Positions 17,014-24,094 of a stretch of 64,000 bases of DNA are shown one piece after another (position 1 is the stretch's first letter; each line of letters begins with the position of its first letter). A program made the translations under genes and the position numbers. Origin of the DNA: Chitinophaga pollutisoli (GTDB taxonomy: Bacteria; Bacteroidota; Bacteroidia; Chitinophagales; Chitinophagaceae). The stretch is taken from assembly GCF_038396755.1 (NCBI RefSeq), contig NZ_CP149822.1, positions 1,364,001 through 1,428,000 on the forward strand. The letters run 5' to 3'. The notes below the pieces were generated by a model. The model made no database searches. It was not told where the DNA came from and was given only the letters and a program-made list of their open reading frames with translations.

Positions 17014-18027
17014 AGACTGTTTTTCTGTTTCAACAAGTTTCTGCCAAATGGAAGTACCTATTTTGGCAAACAATATTTTTTGTGGCTCTTTGGTTGCAAA
17101 CAGAGAACGCTTGATTGCAGTAATTAGTGTTTTTTGGATGCTGTAATAGGATAAACCGACACATTGCTTTATAATTCTGTTTGCAGCAGTTTTATTGTCA
17201 AATTTGAAATTGCCATTTTGCAATACTAAATCAATTAGTTTCTTGATATCGGTTTCATTGGGTAGCTGAAATGCTATGATATTGTCAAACCTTCTTAACA
17301 AGGCTTCATCCAACATATCTTTTTGATTGGTTGCTGCAATAACAATACTACTTTGAGGGAGATAGTCAAACAATTGAAGAATAGTATTGACAACACGTTT
17401 CATTTCTCCGTGGTCTTGACTGTAATCTCTGATTTTACCCAAACTATCAAATTCATCCAAAAATACAATACAATCTTCTATGGCAGCTTTCTTGAATATT
17501 TTGGAAAGGTTTTTACTTGTTTCGCCTAATTTAGAAGATACGATTGCTCCTAAATTGATAACAACCATCATCTTTTCTAATTCACCTGCAATAACATAAG
17601 AAGCTAAAGTTTTTCCACAACCTGACGGACCGTATAATAGCAACTTATTGGAAACAGGCAAACCGAATTGTTGTAGTACATCTATCTTTTGATGTTCTTC
17701 GATGAAAAATTTTAGCTCATTATATACCTTTTCATTTGCAATGATATTATTTAAAGTATAATCAGAGGTAATTTTCTCTAAAATCAGTTCAGAGATTTCT
17801 TTGTCTTCAATTCTATTGAGATAAGCTTCTGAACCAACTTTAGTTAATCCGTTAGTTTTTTGAAACCTTAAAGCATCTTTTAGAATGGATTGAAGTTGAA
17901 TGGCAAAGTTGAGCTTTTTAGTTTTCTTTGAATGCTCAATCAACTCGTTTAGCACAGACAATAAGCGTTCTTGGTCGTTTTCAAGACCATATTTTGCTAT
18001 ATCTTTTATGTAATCTAATTGTGCCAT
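17002..18027 (-). CDS. AAA+ ATPase convergent with the S8 protease
   Basis: 341 residues from ATG 18027; the frame is open back to a TTG at 18039, which lies inside a -7 box. About 100 helical residues precede one AAA+ domain: Walker A GPSGCGKT (about 133-140), Walker B CIVFLDEFDS (about 187-196), sensor 1 IVIAATNQKD and arginine finger EALLRRFD. The single AAA module resembles Cdc48/FtsH-type unfoldases and helical-bundle adaptors. Adjacency to a cytoplasmic subtilase suggests that it activates, inhibits or feeds the protease. The genes are tail-to-tail with a 12-base overlap, so the ATPase has its own promoter, and the two could be tuned separately. Confidence 0.88.
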   Translation of the reverse strand: MAQLDYIKDIAKYGLENDQERLLSVLNELIEHSKKTKKLNFAIQLQSILKDALRFQKTNGLTKVGSEAYLNRIEDKEISELILEKITSDYTLNNIIANEKVYNELKFFIEEHQKIDVLQQFGLPVSNKLLLYGPSGCGKTLASYVIAGELEKMMVVINLGAIVSSKLGETSKNLSKIFKKAAIEDCIVFLDEFDSLGKIRDYSQDHGEMKRVVNTILQLFDYLPQSSIVIAATNQKDMLDEALLRRFDNIIAFQLPNETDIKKLIDLVLQNGNFKFDNKTAANRIIKQCVGLSYYSIQKTLITAIKRSLFATKEPQKILFAKIGTSIWQKLVETEKQSLNV

Positions 18028-18036
18028 TTCTTCCCG

Positions 18037-18044
18037 CAAAGGTA
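18037..18044 (-). promoter_or_regulatory. -7 box (TACCTTTG) for the AAA+ ATPase
   Basis: On the minus strand TACCTTTG matches TAnnTTTG and ends 9 bases before ATG 18027, implying a very short leader. No convincing -33 element was found. Confidence 0.4.
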
Positions 18045-18153
18045 ACCAATTTTTGTTTAATAAAAATATGGCAATCTGACAAATAATGCAAGCAGGTTTT
18101 TTATACAGTTGTTTTCAATAGCAAGTTACTATTGAAAACAAAGAAGCATTTAA

Positions 18154-18516
18154 TTATTTCCTCAGATCTTTACTATGGCTTATAGTTGTATTTTTAAAAT
18201 ACCCAAACTCTTGTTTTGCTTCTTCTATTTTTTCCAAGATTTCCTCATTTAGTTCCGGAATGTCAAAATAAGCTATGTCGAATATATGTTCATTCGTTAG
18301 GCTTTTTCCAATCGCAATTCCGATAACTTTTGGAGCATTTTTGCTTTCCTTTCTTGCGACTAAACATCTAAGCTGTAACTCCTTTTCCTTACTTTTCCAG
18401 TTTTTGTGGCTTAAAGGCATAAAAACATAAGAATGGTCGCTTCCTTCAAGTGGAGGCATAATTCGTCCCCTTACTTTTTTCTTAATCGCATCTATCAAAC
18501 ACATTCCTAATTCCAT
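18154..18516 (-). CDS. Small uncharacterised protein (120 aa)
   Basis: Begins MELGMCLIDAIKKKVRGRIM and contains a mixed alpha/beta segment ending in a charged helix (EEILEKIEEAKQEFGYF). No family is recognised and there are no membrane segments. A second frame upstream on the same strand (ATG 18580, MAQKVNTNKERKENQLSEKK) would fuse to this one if the T5 run at 18519-18523 had one base fewer, so the true N-terminus may be 20 residues longer. It sits between the ATPase and the toxin-antitoxin pair, same strand as both. It may belong to either module or to neither. Confidence 0.6.
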   Translation of the reverse strand: MELGMCLIDAIKKKVRGRIMPPLEGSDHSYVFMPLSHKNWKSKEKELQLRCLVARKESKNAPKVIGIAIGKSLTNEHIFDIAYFDIPELNEEILEKIEEAKQEFGYFKNTTISHSKDLRK

Positions 18517-18580
18517 TCTTTTTCTTCTCGGATAGCTGGTTTTCTTTACGCTCTTTGTTGGTATTTACTTTTTGTGCCAT

Positions 18581-19222
18581 AAGTTCAAAATTTCCCCCAA
18601 TATAGAATACAAGAGAATGTATTGTTTTCATTTGGCTTTATGTGGCAGTATTCGGCTTATATTGGCACAATAGGAAAGAAAGTAATCCTTAAAACACTTT
18701 AAATTTTCCTCGCAAAGCCCTCACAGATTTAAAGAGTTTTATACGGATAAAGGAAAGCATACCAAAAACACCCTATCCTTATCCCGTACGCGTTTTTTGT
18801 ACCCTTTCTTTGATTGGAATTGATTAAAAAAGAATAAAAAGGTCGCAAAGATAAAGCGGACAGCCACCGCACCACCCAACCAAAAGCTTACGGCATAATG
18901 GCAGGGCAAAAAGGTGGCTTTGCCGGGTTGTTGTGTGATTGCCCTGCCACCCTTCGGGACTTATTCCGTTTCCTTCTGGTTTTTCTGCTTGTCCGCCTTT
19001 GTTGAATGTCTTTCTTTTTTTCTGTTTTTTTGTTTTGAAAATAATTTTTGAGGGAGTTTTTCAGCTATCTACAATCGGCAGGGAGCTGATACTGTTTCGT
19101 GTTCCTGACAGGTTTGCCGTGACTTCTTTTTCTTGTAGAAATTGCGGAGCAAGAAAAAAGAAGCAAAAAGAACACCGCCTTTAAGTTTGGAATGATTGGG
19201 CTAAAGCGATGGCAATGAGAAA
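18581..19222. other. Non-coding stretch with an 11-bp inverted repeat
   Basis: No convincing gene. TGGCAGGGCAA (18899-18909) and TTGCCCTGCCA (18939-18949) are perfect inverted repeats around a 29-base loop. The 81-codon plus-strand frame starting at 18939 has poor composition and begins within the repeat, so I do not call it. Confidence 0.5.
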
Positions 19223-19250
19223 AAAACAGGTTGATTTCTCAACCTGTTTT
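19223..19250 (-). terminator. Terminator after the DUF6922/AbiEii operon
   Basis: A perfect 12-base stem (AAAACAGGTTGA with TCAACCTGTTTT) and a TTTC loop. Read leftwards it is followed by a T run, and it lies 29 bases beyond the stop of the minus-strand antitoxin gene. Confidence 0.85.
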
Positions 19251-19278
19251 TAAGTTTTAAAATATTTTGTACTGTTCT

Positions 19279-19596
19279 TTATATCCAGTGATACGGTTTA
19301 TCTTTACGGTTCAGATAACAGTACATTTCTTCCTTTTTGAGTTCAGGAAAGAATTTCAGGGCATCTTCAATGGCGTAGTCTGGAAGAAAGTGTATTTTGT
19401 CACGGACTGCTGTAATAACTTTTTTATATCCGTAGAAACGGATAATCTCATCAATTTCGTCCTGTCCACCGCGTTCAACGATACGTGCTATCACAGTAAG
19501 ATAGGCTTTTTGCCAATCCAGTTTTTCGATATCTGTATCCCAAAAGAATTTAGGATGCAAAGTAGGTTTCCGGATATCTTTTACTGTTTTTTTCAT
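19279..19596 (-). CDS. DUF6922-type antitoxin partner of AbiEii-like nucleotidyltransferase
   Basis: 105 residues, beginning MKKTVKDIRKPTLHPKFFWD. The central region (YLTVIARIVERGGQDEIDEI, then IIRFYGYKKVITAVRD) resembles the DUF6922 family often found beside nucleotidyltransferase toxins in Bacteroidota. It is the second gene of a two-gene minus-strand operon, 19 bases after the toxin stop, and ends just before a terminator. By analogy with AbiE systems it is expected to restrain the partner and perhaps autoregulate. That is inference, and no clear DNA-binding motif is visible. Confidence 0.72.
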   Translation of the reverse strand: MKKTVKDIRKPTLHPKFFWDTDIEKLDWQKAYLTVIARIVERGGQDEIDEIIRFYGYKKVITAVRDKIHFLPDYAIEDALKFFPELKKEEMYCYLNRKDKPYHWI

Positions 19597-19615
19597 ACTA
19601 TAAATTTACTGTTTT

Positions 19616-20317
19616 TTATCGGATTGAACTAAAATGTCCGCCCTTTTTTGGAGGATTATTTCTATTTTGATGCTTTGATATTGTCCCAAATTTCATTTCC
19701 GGGTTAGCTACAGCCTTTGTTAATCGCTTGGAAATCTTTTCCCAATCCTTTTCTTTCCCTTTGACCATCGATACGCTGTAGTCTTTTTCGATATTATCGA
19801 AATAAGAAAGCGAACGGGTAGCCCAGAACACATTTCCCGAATATTTATTTTCATATGCATTGAGGTAATGCTTGAGTGGTTTTCCATCAAGGAGAAAATA
19901 CATATCTACAAAATCTTTTAATCTCTTGCCACTTTGAAAAATAGCATGGATTTTCATCGCTCCTATATCATCATTGGAAATCATTCGAACGCCTTCTTTT
20001 TGTTCTACAGGATTTAACAGAGGATACTTATGGGTAATCAGATCAACTTTTATATCACTGATATAGGTAAGTAATGTATTGTTATGAAGTCTGCTTGCTT
20101 TTGGATCAGCACCATAGGTTTTGTGTAAATAGTCCAACATAGCGGTGGAATCAAAATCCTTTGTGGTAAACAGATCAATATCAACCGACAGGCGGTGTCC
20201 CATTTTCAGAGCAAGAGCCGTTCCCCCAACCAGGATATACTCTTTCAATTTTTCATCTTTCATCAGCTTTTGGAGAAGTTCCCACATCTCACTGCTGACT
20301 GTTTCTTTGTATAACAT
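19616..20317 (-). CDS. AbiEii/AbiGii-family nucleotidyltransferase toxin
   Basis: 233 residues. The nucleotidyltransferase signature is clear: ILVGGTALALKMGHRLSVDI with the paired aspartates D46 and D48 in DIDLF, and a later carboxylate candidate in DIKVDLI. Members of this superfamily transfer nucleotides to tRNA or protein targets and act as type IV-like toxins or abortive-infection factors. The toxin gene precedes its presumed antitoxin, opposite to the usual AbiE order but common for DUF6922-linked pairs. The last 20 residues are low-complexity and may be extended by a shifted frame. It probably provides phage defence or element maintenance. Confidence 0.82.
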   Translation of the reverse strand: MLYKETVSSEMWELLQKLMKDEKLKEYILVGGTALALKMGHRLSVDIDLFTTKDFDSTAMLDYLHKTYGADPKASRLHNNTLLTYISDIKVDLITHKYPLLNPVEQKEGVRMISNDDIGAMKIHAIFQSGKRLKDFVDMYFLLDGKPLKHYLNAYENKYSGNVFWATRSLSYFDNIEKDYSVSMVKGKEKDWEKISKRLTKAVANPEMKFGTISKHQNRNNPPKKGGHFSSIR

Positions 20318-20387
20318 AATATTTCGTTTTTCGGGAATTTAATCCAGAAAGCGATGTCTTTGCCGAAAATGGCAGTCAGTGGCATAG

Positions 20388-20403
20388 TTTGGCGTTCAGT
20401 GGC
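20388..20403 (+). repeat. 16-bp repeat TTTGGCGTTCAGTGGC, copy 2
   Basis: Exact match to 14416-14431 and 20738-20753; it lies just upstream of the AbiEii start on the other strand. Confidence 0.8.
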
Positions 20404-20737
20404 TCTTTTGTGTTTATCTTTTACATTTTTTATGATTTCCTGTTACCCGCCGGCTTCCTTGCAGGATTGCCAGCCTTTATGCGATACGGCAGTGCTCCAC
20501 ACGTTCCTACTTGCTATCTGTCAGCACGGCTATCATTCCTGCAAACCTGCATACGTTCAGGAAATCTATCCCGTGTGATTGCCTGCATTCAGGCACGCTT
20601 GCTTTCTTGCATTTTCGCAGTCTTGCTTGCAGGAAGACCTGGGTTTATGATGGCTGTCTACCCGTTCTGATTGATGGGATGATAGGGTTCCTGCCTGAAA
20701 TCTGATACACGGCTCAGAATTATTATAAATGGTAGTA

Positions 20738-20753
20738 TTTGGCGTTCAGTGGC
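20738..20753 (+). repeat. 16-bp repeat TTTGGCGTTCAGTGGC, copy 3
   Basis: Exact match to the other two copies; it lies at the left end of the oriT-like region upstream of mobA. Confidence 0.8.
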
Positions 20754-20783
20754 AGTGTTTGTCCGTGTGCTGAGAGTGTATTG

Positions 20784-21030
20784 TTCCTTTACTTTGTAAA
20801 GGAAGAACGGAGCAGGCTTAACCCCTTAAAATCAAAGTATTTGTGGATAGGATGAAAACAGTTTCGGACTGTTTTTTTCGGCTAACTCCAATCCGTTTTG
20901 CAAATCGGATTTTTCTGAACTCCTGTTCAGAGCAAGTTATCTTTTGAGGTACTCGAAACGAATTTCGGTACTCAAAAGTACTTGCCCTTGCAGGGGGCTG
21001 AAAACCGCTCCGAAGTCGCAGTTTTGGTTT
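20784..21030 (+). other. Candidate oriT: cluster of inverted repeats upstream of mobA
   Basis: Four hairpins stand close together: TTCCTTTAC/GTAAAGGAA (20784-20804), the terminator-like stem at 20855-20875, TGAAC/GTTCA near 20919, and a long near-palindrome CTTTTGAGGTAC.../...GTACTCAAAAG (20941-20978). A GC-rich stretch with CCCTTGCAGGGGG follows. Placement directly ahead of MobA and the relaxase is typical for oriT, but the nick site cannot be assigned. Confidence 0.5.
20855..20878 (+). terminator. Terminator-like hairpin ahead of mobA
   Basis: AAAACAGT/ACTGTTTT stem with a TTCGG loop and a run of seven T. It may isolate the mobilization genes from upstream transcription, or act as an attenuator or oriT hairpin. 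Confidence 0.6.
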
Positions 21031-21049
21031 AACATTTAAATGGATTATT

Positions 21050-21483
21050 ATGGAAGAAAAGGACAGTAAACAGATTAGGAAAACAGGGAGGAAACCGAAG
21101 ATTGACCCTGCGGTTCATCGGTATTCCATTAACCTGAATGCAGAAGACAATGCCAAATTCCTTGCCCTTTTTGACCAATCAGGGATGAAGATAATAGCAC
21201 ATTTCATTACAGCCTGCATCTTTGACAAGACGGTAAAGACCGTCAAAATTGATATGGATGCGGTAGAATACCACGAAAAACTCACCCGATTTTTCAGCCA
21301 GTTCAGGGGAATCGGAACCAATTACAACCAGATAGTGAAGCTGTTGTACCGCAATTTTTCGGAGAAAAAGCCGCTGCATACCTTTTTAAGATGGAAAAAG
21401 AAACCATTGAATTGGTAAAAGTCACTAAGGAAGTCATCCGTTTGACAAAGGAATTTGAAGCGAAGTGCCTGAAAAAAGCGTAA
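21050..21483 (+). CDS. mobA: MobA-like mobilization accessory protein (frameshifted)
   Basis: The open frame from ATG 21050 begins MEEKDSKQIRKTGRKPKIDP and contains INLNAEDNAKFLALFDQSGM and FRGIGTNYNQIVKLLYRNFS, matching the ribbon-helix-helix MobA/MobC-type relaxosome proteins of Bacteroidota elements (NYNQI is typical). It stops early at 21418 after an A5 run at 21365-21369. One extra A gives SEKKAAAYLFKMEKETIELV and a natural C-terminal helix ending at TAA 21481-21483, 4 bases before the relaxase. Corrected length is 144 residues. It should bind oriT and recruit the relaxase. Confidence 0.82.
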
Positions 21484-21487
21484 CGCT

Positions 21488-22762
21488 ATGATTGCAAAAA
21501 TTGGGAAAGGAAATAATTTGTACGGAGCGATTTTGTACAACCAGCAGAAAGTGGACAGGGAAAACGGAGCGGTTTTGTTGCTGAACAAGATACCCGATAC
21601 CGTGGATGGAAAATATTCAACTGCCTATTTTAATAAATGGTTTGAACCGTATTTGTATGCAAACATTAAAACGGAAAAAACGGTGCGGCATGTTTCATTG
21701 AACCCAGACCCGAAAGACAGGGTCAGCGATGAACAGTTTACCGAAATGGCAAAGGAATATATGGAACGGATGGGCTATGGCAACCAGCCTTATATCGTAT
21801 TCAAGCATACGGATATTGACCGAACGCATATTCATATCGTTTCAACCTGTGTGGGCATTGACGGCAGGAAAATCCCGGATGATTACGACCATCCACGTTC
21901 AATGGCAATTTGTAGGGACTTGGAAACGAAATACAGCCTGCACAAAGCAACCGAGCAGGAGCAGAAACAGGGCAATAAGATTTTCAAACCTGTGGATTAT
22001 CAGCGTGGAGACATCAAAAGCCAGATTGCTTTGGTAGTACGGTACTTGCCGAAATATTATCAATACACAAGTCTCGGAGCATATAACGCTTTGCTGTCGC
22101 TGTTCAATATCACAGCGGAAGAAGTCAAAGGCGAACGGAATGGTCAGACCGTAAGCGGATTGGTCTATGTGGCATTGGATGAAAACGGCAATAAGGTAAG
22201 CAATCCGTTCAAAGCATCGCAATTCGGAAAAGACGCGGGCGTTGCACAACTGCAAAAACACTTTGAGCAGTCCAAAGAAAAAATGAAAACCCAAACTGCA
22301 AGGTCTGTTTTAAAGAACGCTGTTGAACTGGCTATGCACACGACAAACAACGAAGCGGAATTTACAAAGCAACTTGCAGAACAGGGAATCAATACGGTTA
22401 TCCGAAGGAACGACAACGGCCGGATTTACGGTATAACGTTCATCGACCTCGAAAGCCGTAGCGTTTGGAATGGTTCTGCATTGGACAGAAAACTGTCGGC
22501 AAATGCATTCAACGATTGGTGGAACAACGGAGATAAGCCCGAATTAAAGGTACAGGACAATCCTGTTTCCAAAACGAATACATTGACGGATTTACCGGCG
22601 AAAGACCTTTCTGAGTATATTCAGCAGGACGATGATCATCCCTTTAATATTGATTTTAGCTCATTTAGTATCTTGCCTGACTTTTCACGGGTCGAAGGTT
22701 ACGAGGAAGAACAGTTTGCAAAAAGGATGAAGAAGAAAAAGAAGAAAGGGAGGAGATTGTGA
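21488..22762 (+). CDS. mobB: MobB-type relaxase
   Basis: 424 residues. The relaxase signature is present: an N-terminal segment with candidate catalytic tyrosines (LYGAILYNQQKV), motif RHVSLNPDPKDRVSD, and the metal-binding histidines HTDIDRTHIHIV (H107, H114, H116). The C-terminal half is Lys-rich and ends in KKKKKKGRRL. It nicks oriT and pilots the transferred strand during conjugation. It is preceded at 4 bases by mobA and not followed by a VirD4-like coupling protein, which marks the element as mobilizable rather than self-transmissible. The catalytic tyrosine is not certain from sequence alone. Confidence 0.92.
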   Translation: MIAKIGKGNNLYGAILYNQQKVDRENGAVLLLNKIPDTVDGKYSTAYFNKWFEPYLYANIKTEKTVRHVSLNPDPKDRVSDEQFTEMAKEYMERMGYGNQPYIVFKHTDIDRTHIHIVSTCVGIDGRKIPDDYDHPRSMAICRDLETKYSLHKATEQEQKQGNKIFKPVDYQRGDIKSQIALVVRYLPKYYQYTSLGAYNALLSLFNITAEEVKGERNGQTVSGLVYVALDENGNKVSNPFKASQFGKDAGVAQLQKHFEQSKEKMKTQTARSVLKNAVELAMHTTNNEAEFTKQLAEQGINTVIRRNDNGRIYGITFIDLESRSVWNGSALDRKLSANAFNDWWNNGDKPELKVQDNPVSKTNTLTDLPAKDLSEYIQQDDDHPFNIDFSSFSILPDFSRVEGYEEEQFAKRMKKKKKKGRRL

Positions 22763-22878
22763 AAATGATTTTTTACCAACACCCGTTGGAAGATGATAAT
22801 TTTTCAATCACTTTTTATCTTGTAAAACAATATAATTAAAAACATAAACGTATCTTAGCAGCCATAATCCTCGATGAT

Positions 22879-23076
22879 ATGAACAGGATAAAGGAAGTAC
22901 TCGAAGAAAAAGGAATTAAGCAAACCTGGTTGGCTGACAAGCTGGGAAAAAGTTACAACATGGTAAACGGCTATGTGCAAAACAGACAACAACCAAGATT
23001 GGAAGTACTTTTTGAGATAGCAAATATTCTTGAAATTGATGTAAAAGAACTTTTGAAGTCCAATAAAGAAAATTAA
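22879..23076 (+). CDS. XRE-family HTH controller of the restriction-like operon
   Basis: 65 residues, almost entirely one helix-turn-helix domain (KEVLEEKGIKQTWLADKLGK then SYNMVNGYVQNRQQP). Its size and place at the head of a restriction operon resemble controller (C) proteins that delay nuclease expression until methylation is established. Its stop lies 4 bases before the next gene, so they are cotranscribed. The operator is probably in the 116 bases upstream, but I see no clear palindrome there. Confidence 0.88.
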   Translation: MNRIKEVLEEKGIKQTWLADKLGKSYNMVNGYVQNRQQPRLEVLFEIANILEIDVKELLKSNKEN

Positions 23077-23080
23077 ACGG

Positions 23081-24085
23081 GTGCGAATAGGAATCGACAT
23101 ATTAGAAAATGAATTAGTTGCTCAGTACCCTGATGTACTCGAAATATTAGTTCGTGATCATACTACTCAAAACAATATTTTTTGGGCAACCAATAACTAC
23201 GAACATCTTGGAGCGCCATACAATTCTAATGCTAACATCTTTCCAGAGTTAATCACAGGAGATAACGGCAATATCATCATGCCGCGAGTTCATAAAGACA
23301 AGGTTTTGCAATTATCCAGATCTAAAGAAATGGCTGAAGTATTTACCCCTTCATGGATTTGCAATGCTCAAAACAATCTAATCGATAATGCTTGGTTCGG
23401 AAAAGAAGGAGCTTTCAATCAAGAAAAAGCCTTGTCTGACGGAACAAAATGTTGGGAGGTAAACAAGGATAAAATCACATTCCCCAAAGGCAAAACTTGG
23501 AATGGCTATGTGAGAGATACGCGACTCGAAATTGCTTGCGGAGAAGCTCCTTACATCACAAGTCGATATGATAGTACAACAGGAGAATTCATTCCCATTC
23601 AAAATAGAATTGGCATTTTAGACCGTAAACTAAGAGTAATAAATGAAAATGTCGATTCGACAGGTGATTGGCTAAAAGCAGCACAAACGGCTTACAAAAA
23701 TACGTATGCTTTTGAATGGCAAGGCGATAGCTTACTACTCGCAAGAGAAGCCATGCTTGCCACATTCATTGAAAATTACACAGTAAAATTTGACAAAGAG
23801 CCATTGCTGAAATCAATTCAATATATAGCCTACATTATTTCTTGGAATGTATGGCAAATGGATGGGCTGAAAGGCGTAATTCCAAACAGCTGTGGTCATA
23901 AGACTGAGACAACGGTAAATCTTTTTGGAGAGACTGAGACCAAACACACTTTTTGCGAAGGTTGCGAAAAAGGCAATATCCGTAAACATAACGGCACTTA
24001 TGCTTTAATAAAGGATTGGTCTAACAAAGATTCGAAAACAGGTAAGACTGGCAGAAAAATCAGGTTTATTGACCTTATTAAATAA
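23081..24085 (+). CDS. Methyltransferase-like restriction-associated protein ("subunit M" family)
   Basis: 334 residues from a GTG start 4 bases after the HTH gene. The segment MAEVFTPSWICNAQNNLIDN resembles the conserved N-terminal motif of N6-adenine methylases, and LEIACGEAPYITSRYD resembles motif I (SAM binding). However, I find no (D/N)PPY catalytic motif. A Cys/His cluster (NSCGH, then FCEGCEKGN) near the C-terminus could bind zinc. The family is usually annotated as a restriction endonuclease subunit M. The missing catalytic motif suggests that it is not a stand-alone methylase; it could help recognition or regulate the large enzyme encoded next. Confidence 0.72.
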   Translation: MRIGIDILENELVAQYPDVLEILVRDHTTQNNIFWATNNYEHLGAPYNSNANIFPELITGDNGNIIMPRVHKDKVLQLSRSKEMAEVFTPSWICNAQNNLIDNAWFGKEGAFNQEKALSDGTKCWEVNKDKITFPKGKTWNGYVRDTRLEIACGEAPYITSRYDSTTGEFIPIQNRIGILDRKLRVINENVDSTGDWLKAAQTAYKNTYAFEWQGDSLLLAREAMLATFIENYTVKFDKEPLLKSIQYIAYIISWNVWQMDGLKGVIPNSCGHKTETTVNLFGETETKHTFCEGCEKGNIRKHNGTYALIKDWSNKDSKTGKTGRKIRFIDLIK

Positions 24086-24094
24086 TCGCGGAAA

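Larger units (their letters stand above)
20318..20783. other. Non-coding stretch between toxin-antitoxin and mobilization modules, with two 16-bp repeats
   Basis: Copies 2 and 3 of TTTGGCGTTCAGTGGC lie at 20388-20403 and 20738-20753. Short plus-strand frames exist (20354-20705) but overlap one another in two frames and lack family resemblance, so I treat the region as non-coding, possibly a decayed gene. Confidence 0.5.

Noticed and set aside
20354..20705. Two or three overlapping small plus-strand frames upstream of mobA
   Set aside because: They overlap in different frames, are Cys/Leu/Phe-rich without domain resemblance, and lie between repeats and hairpins.
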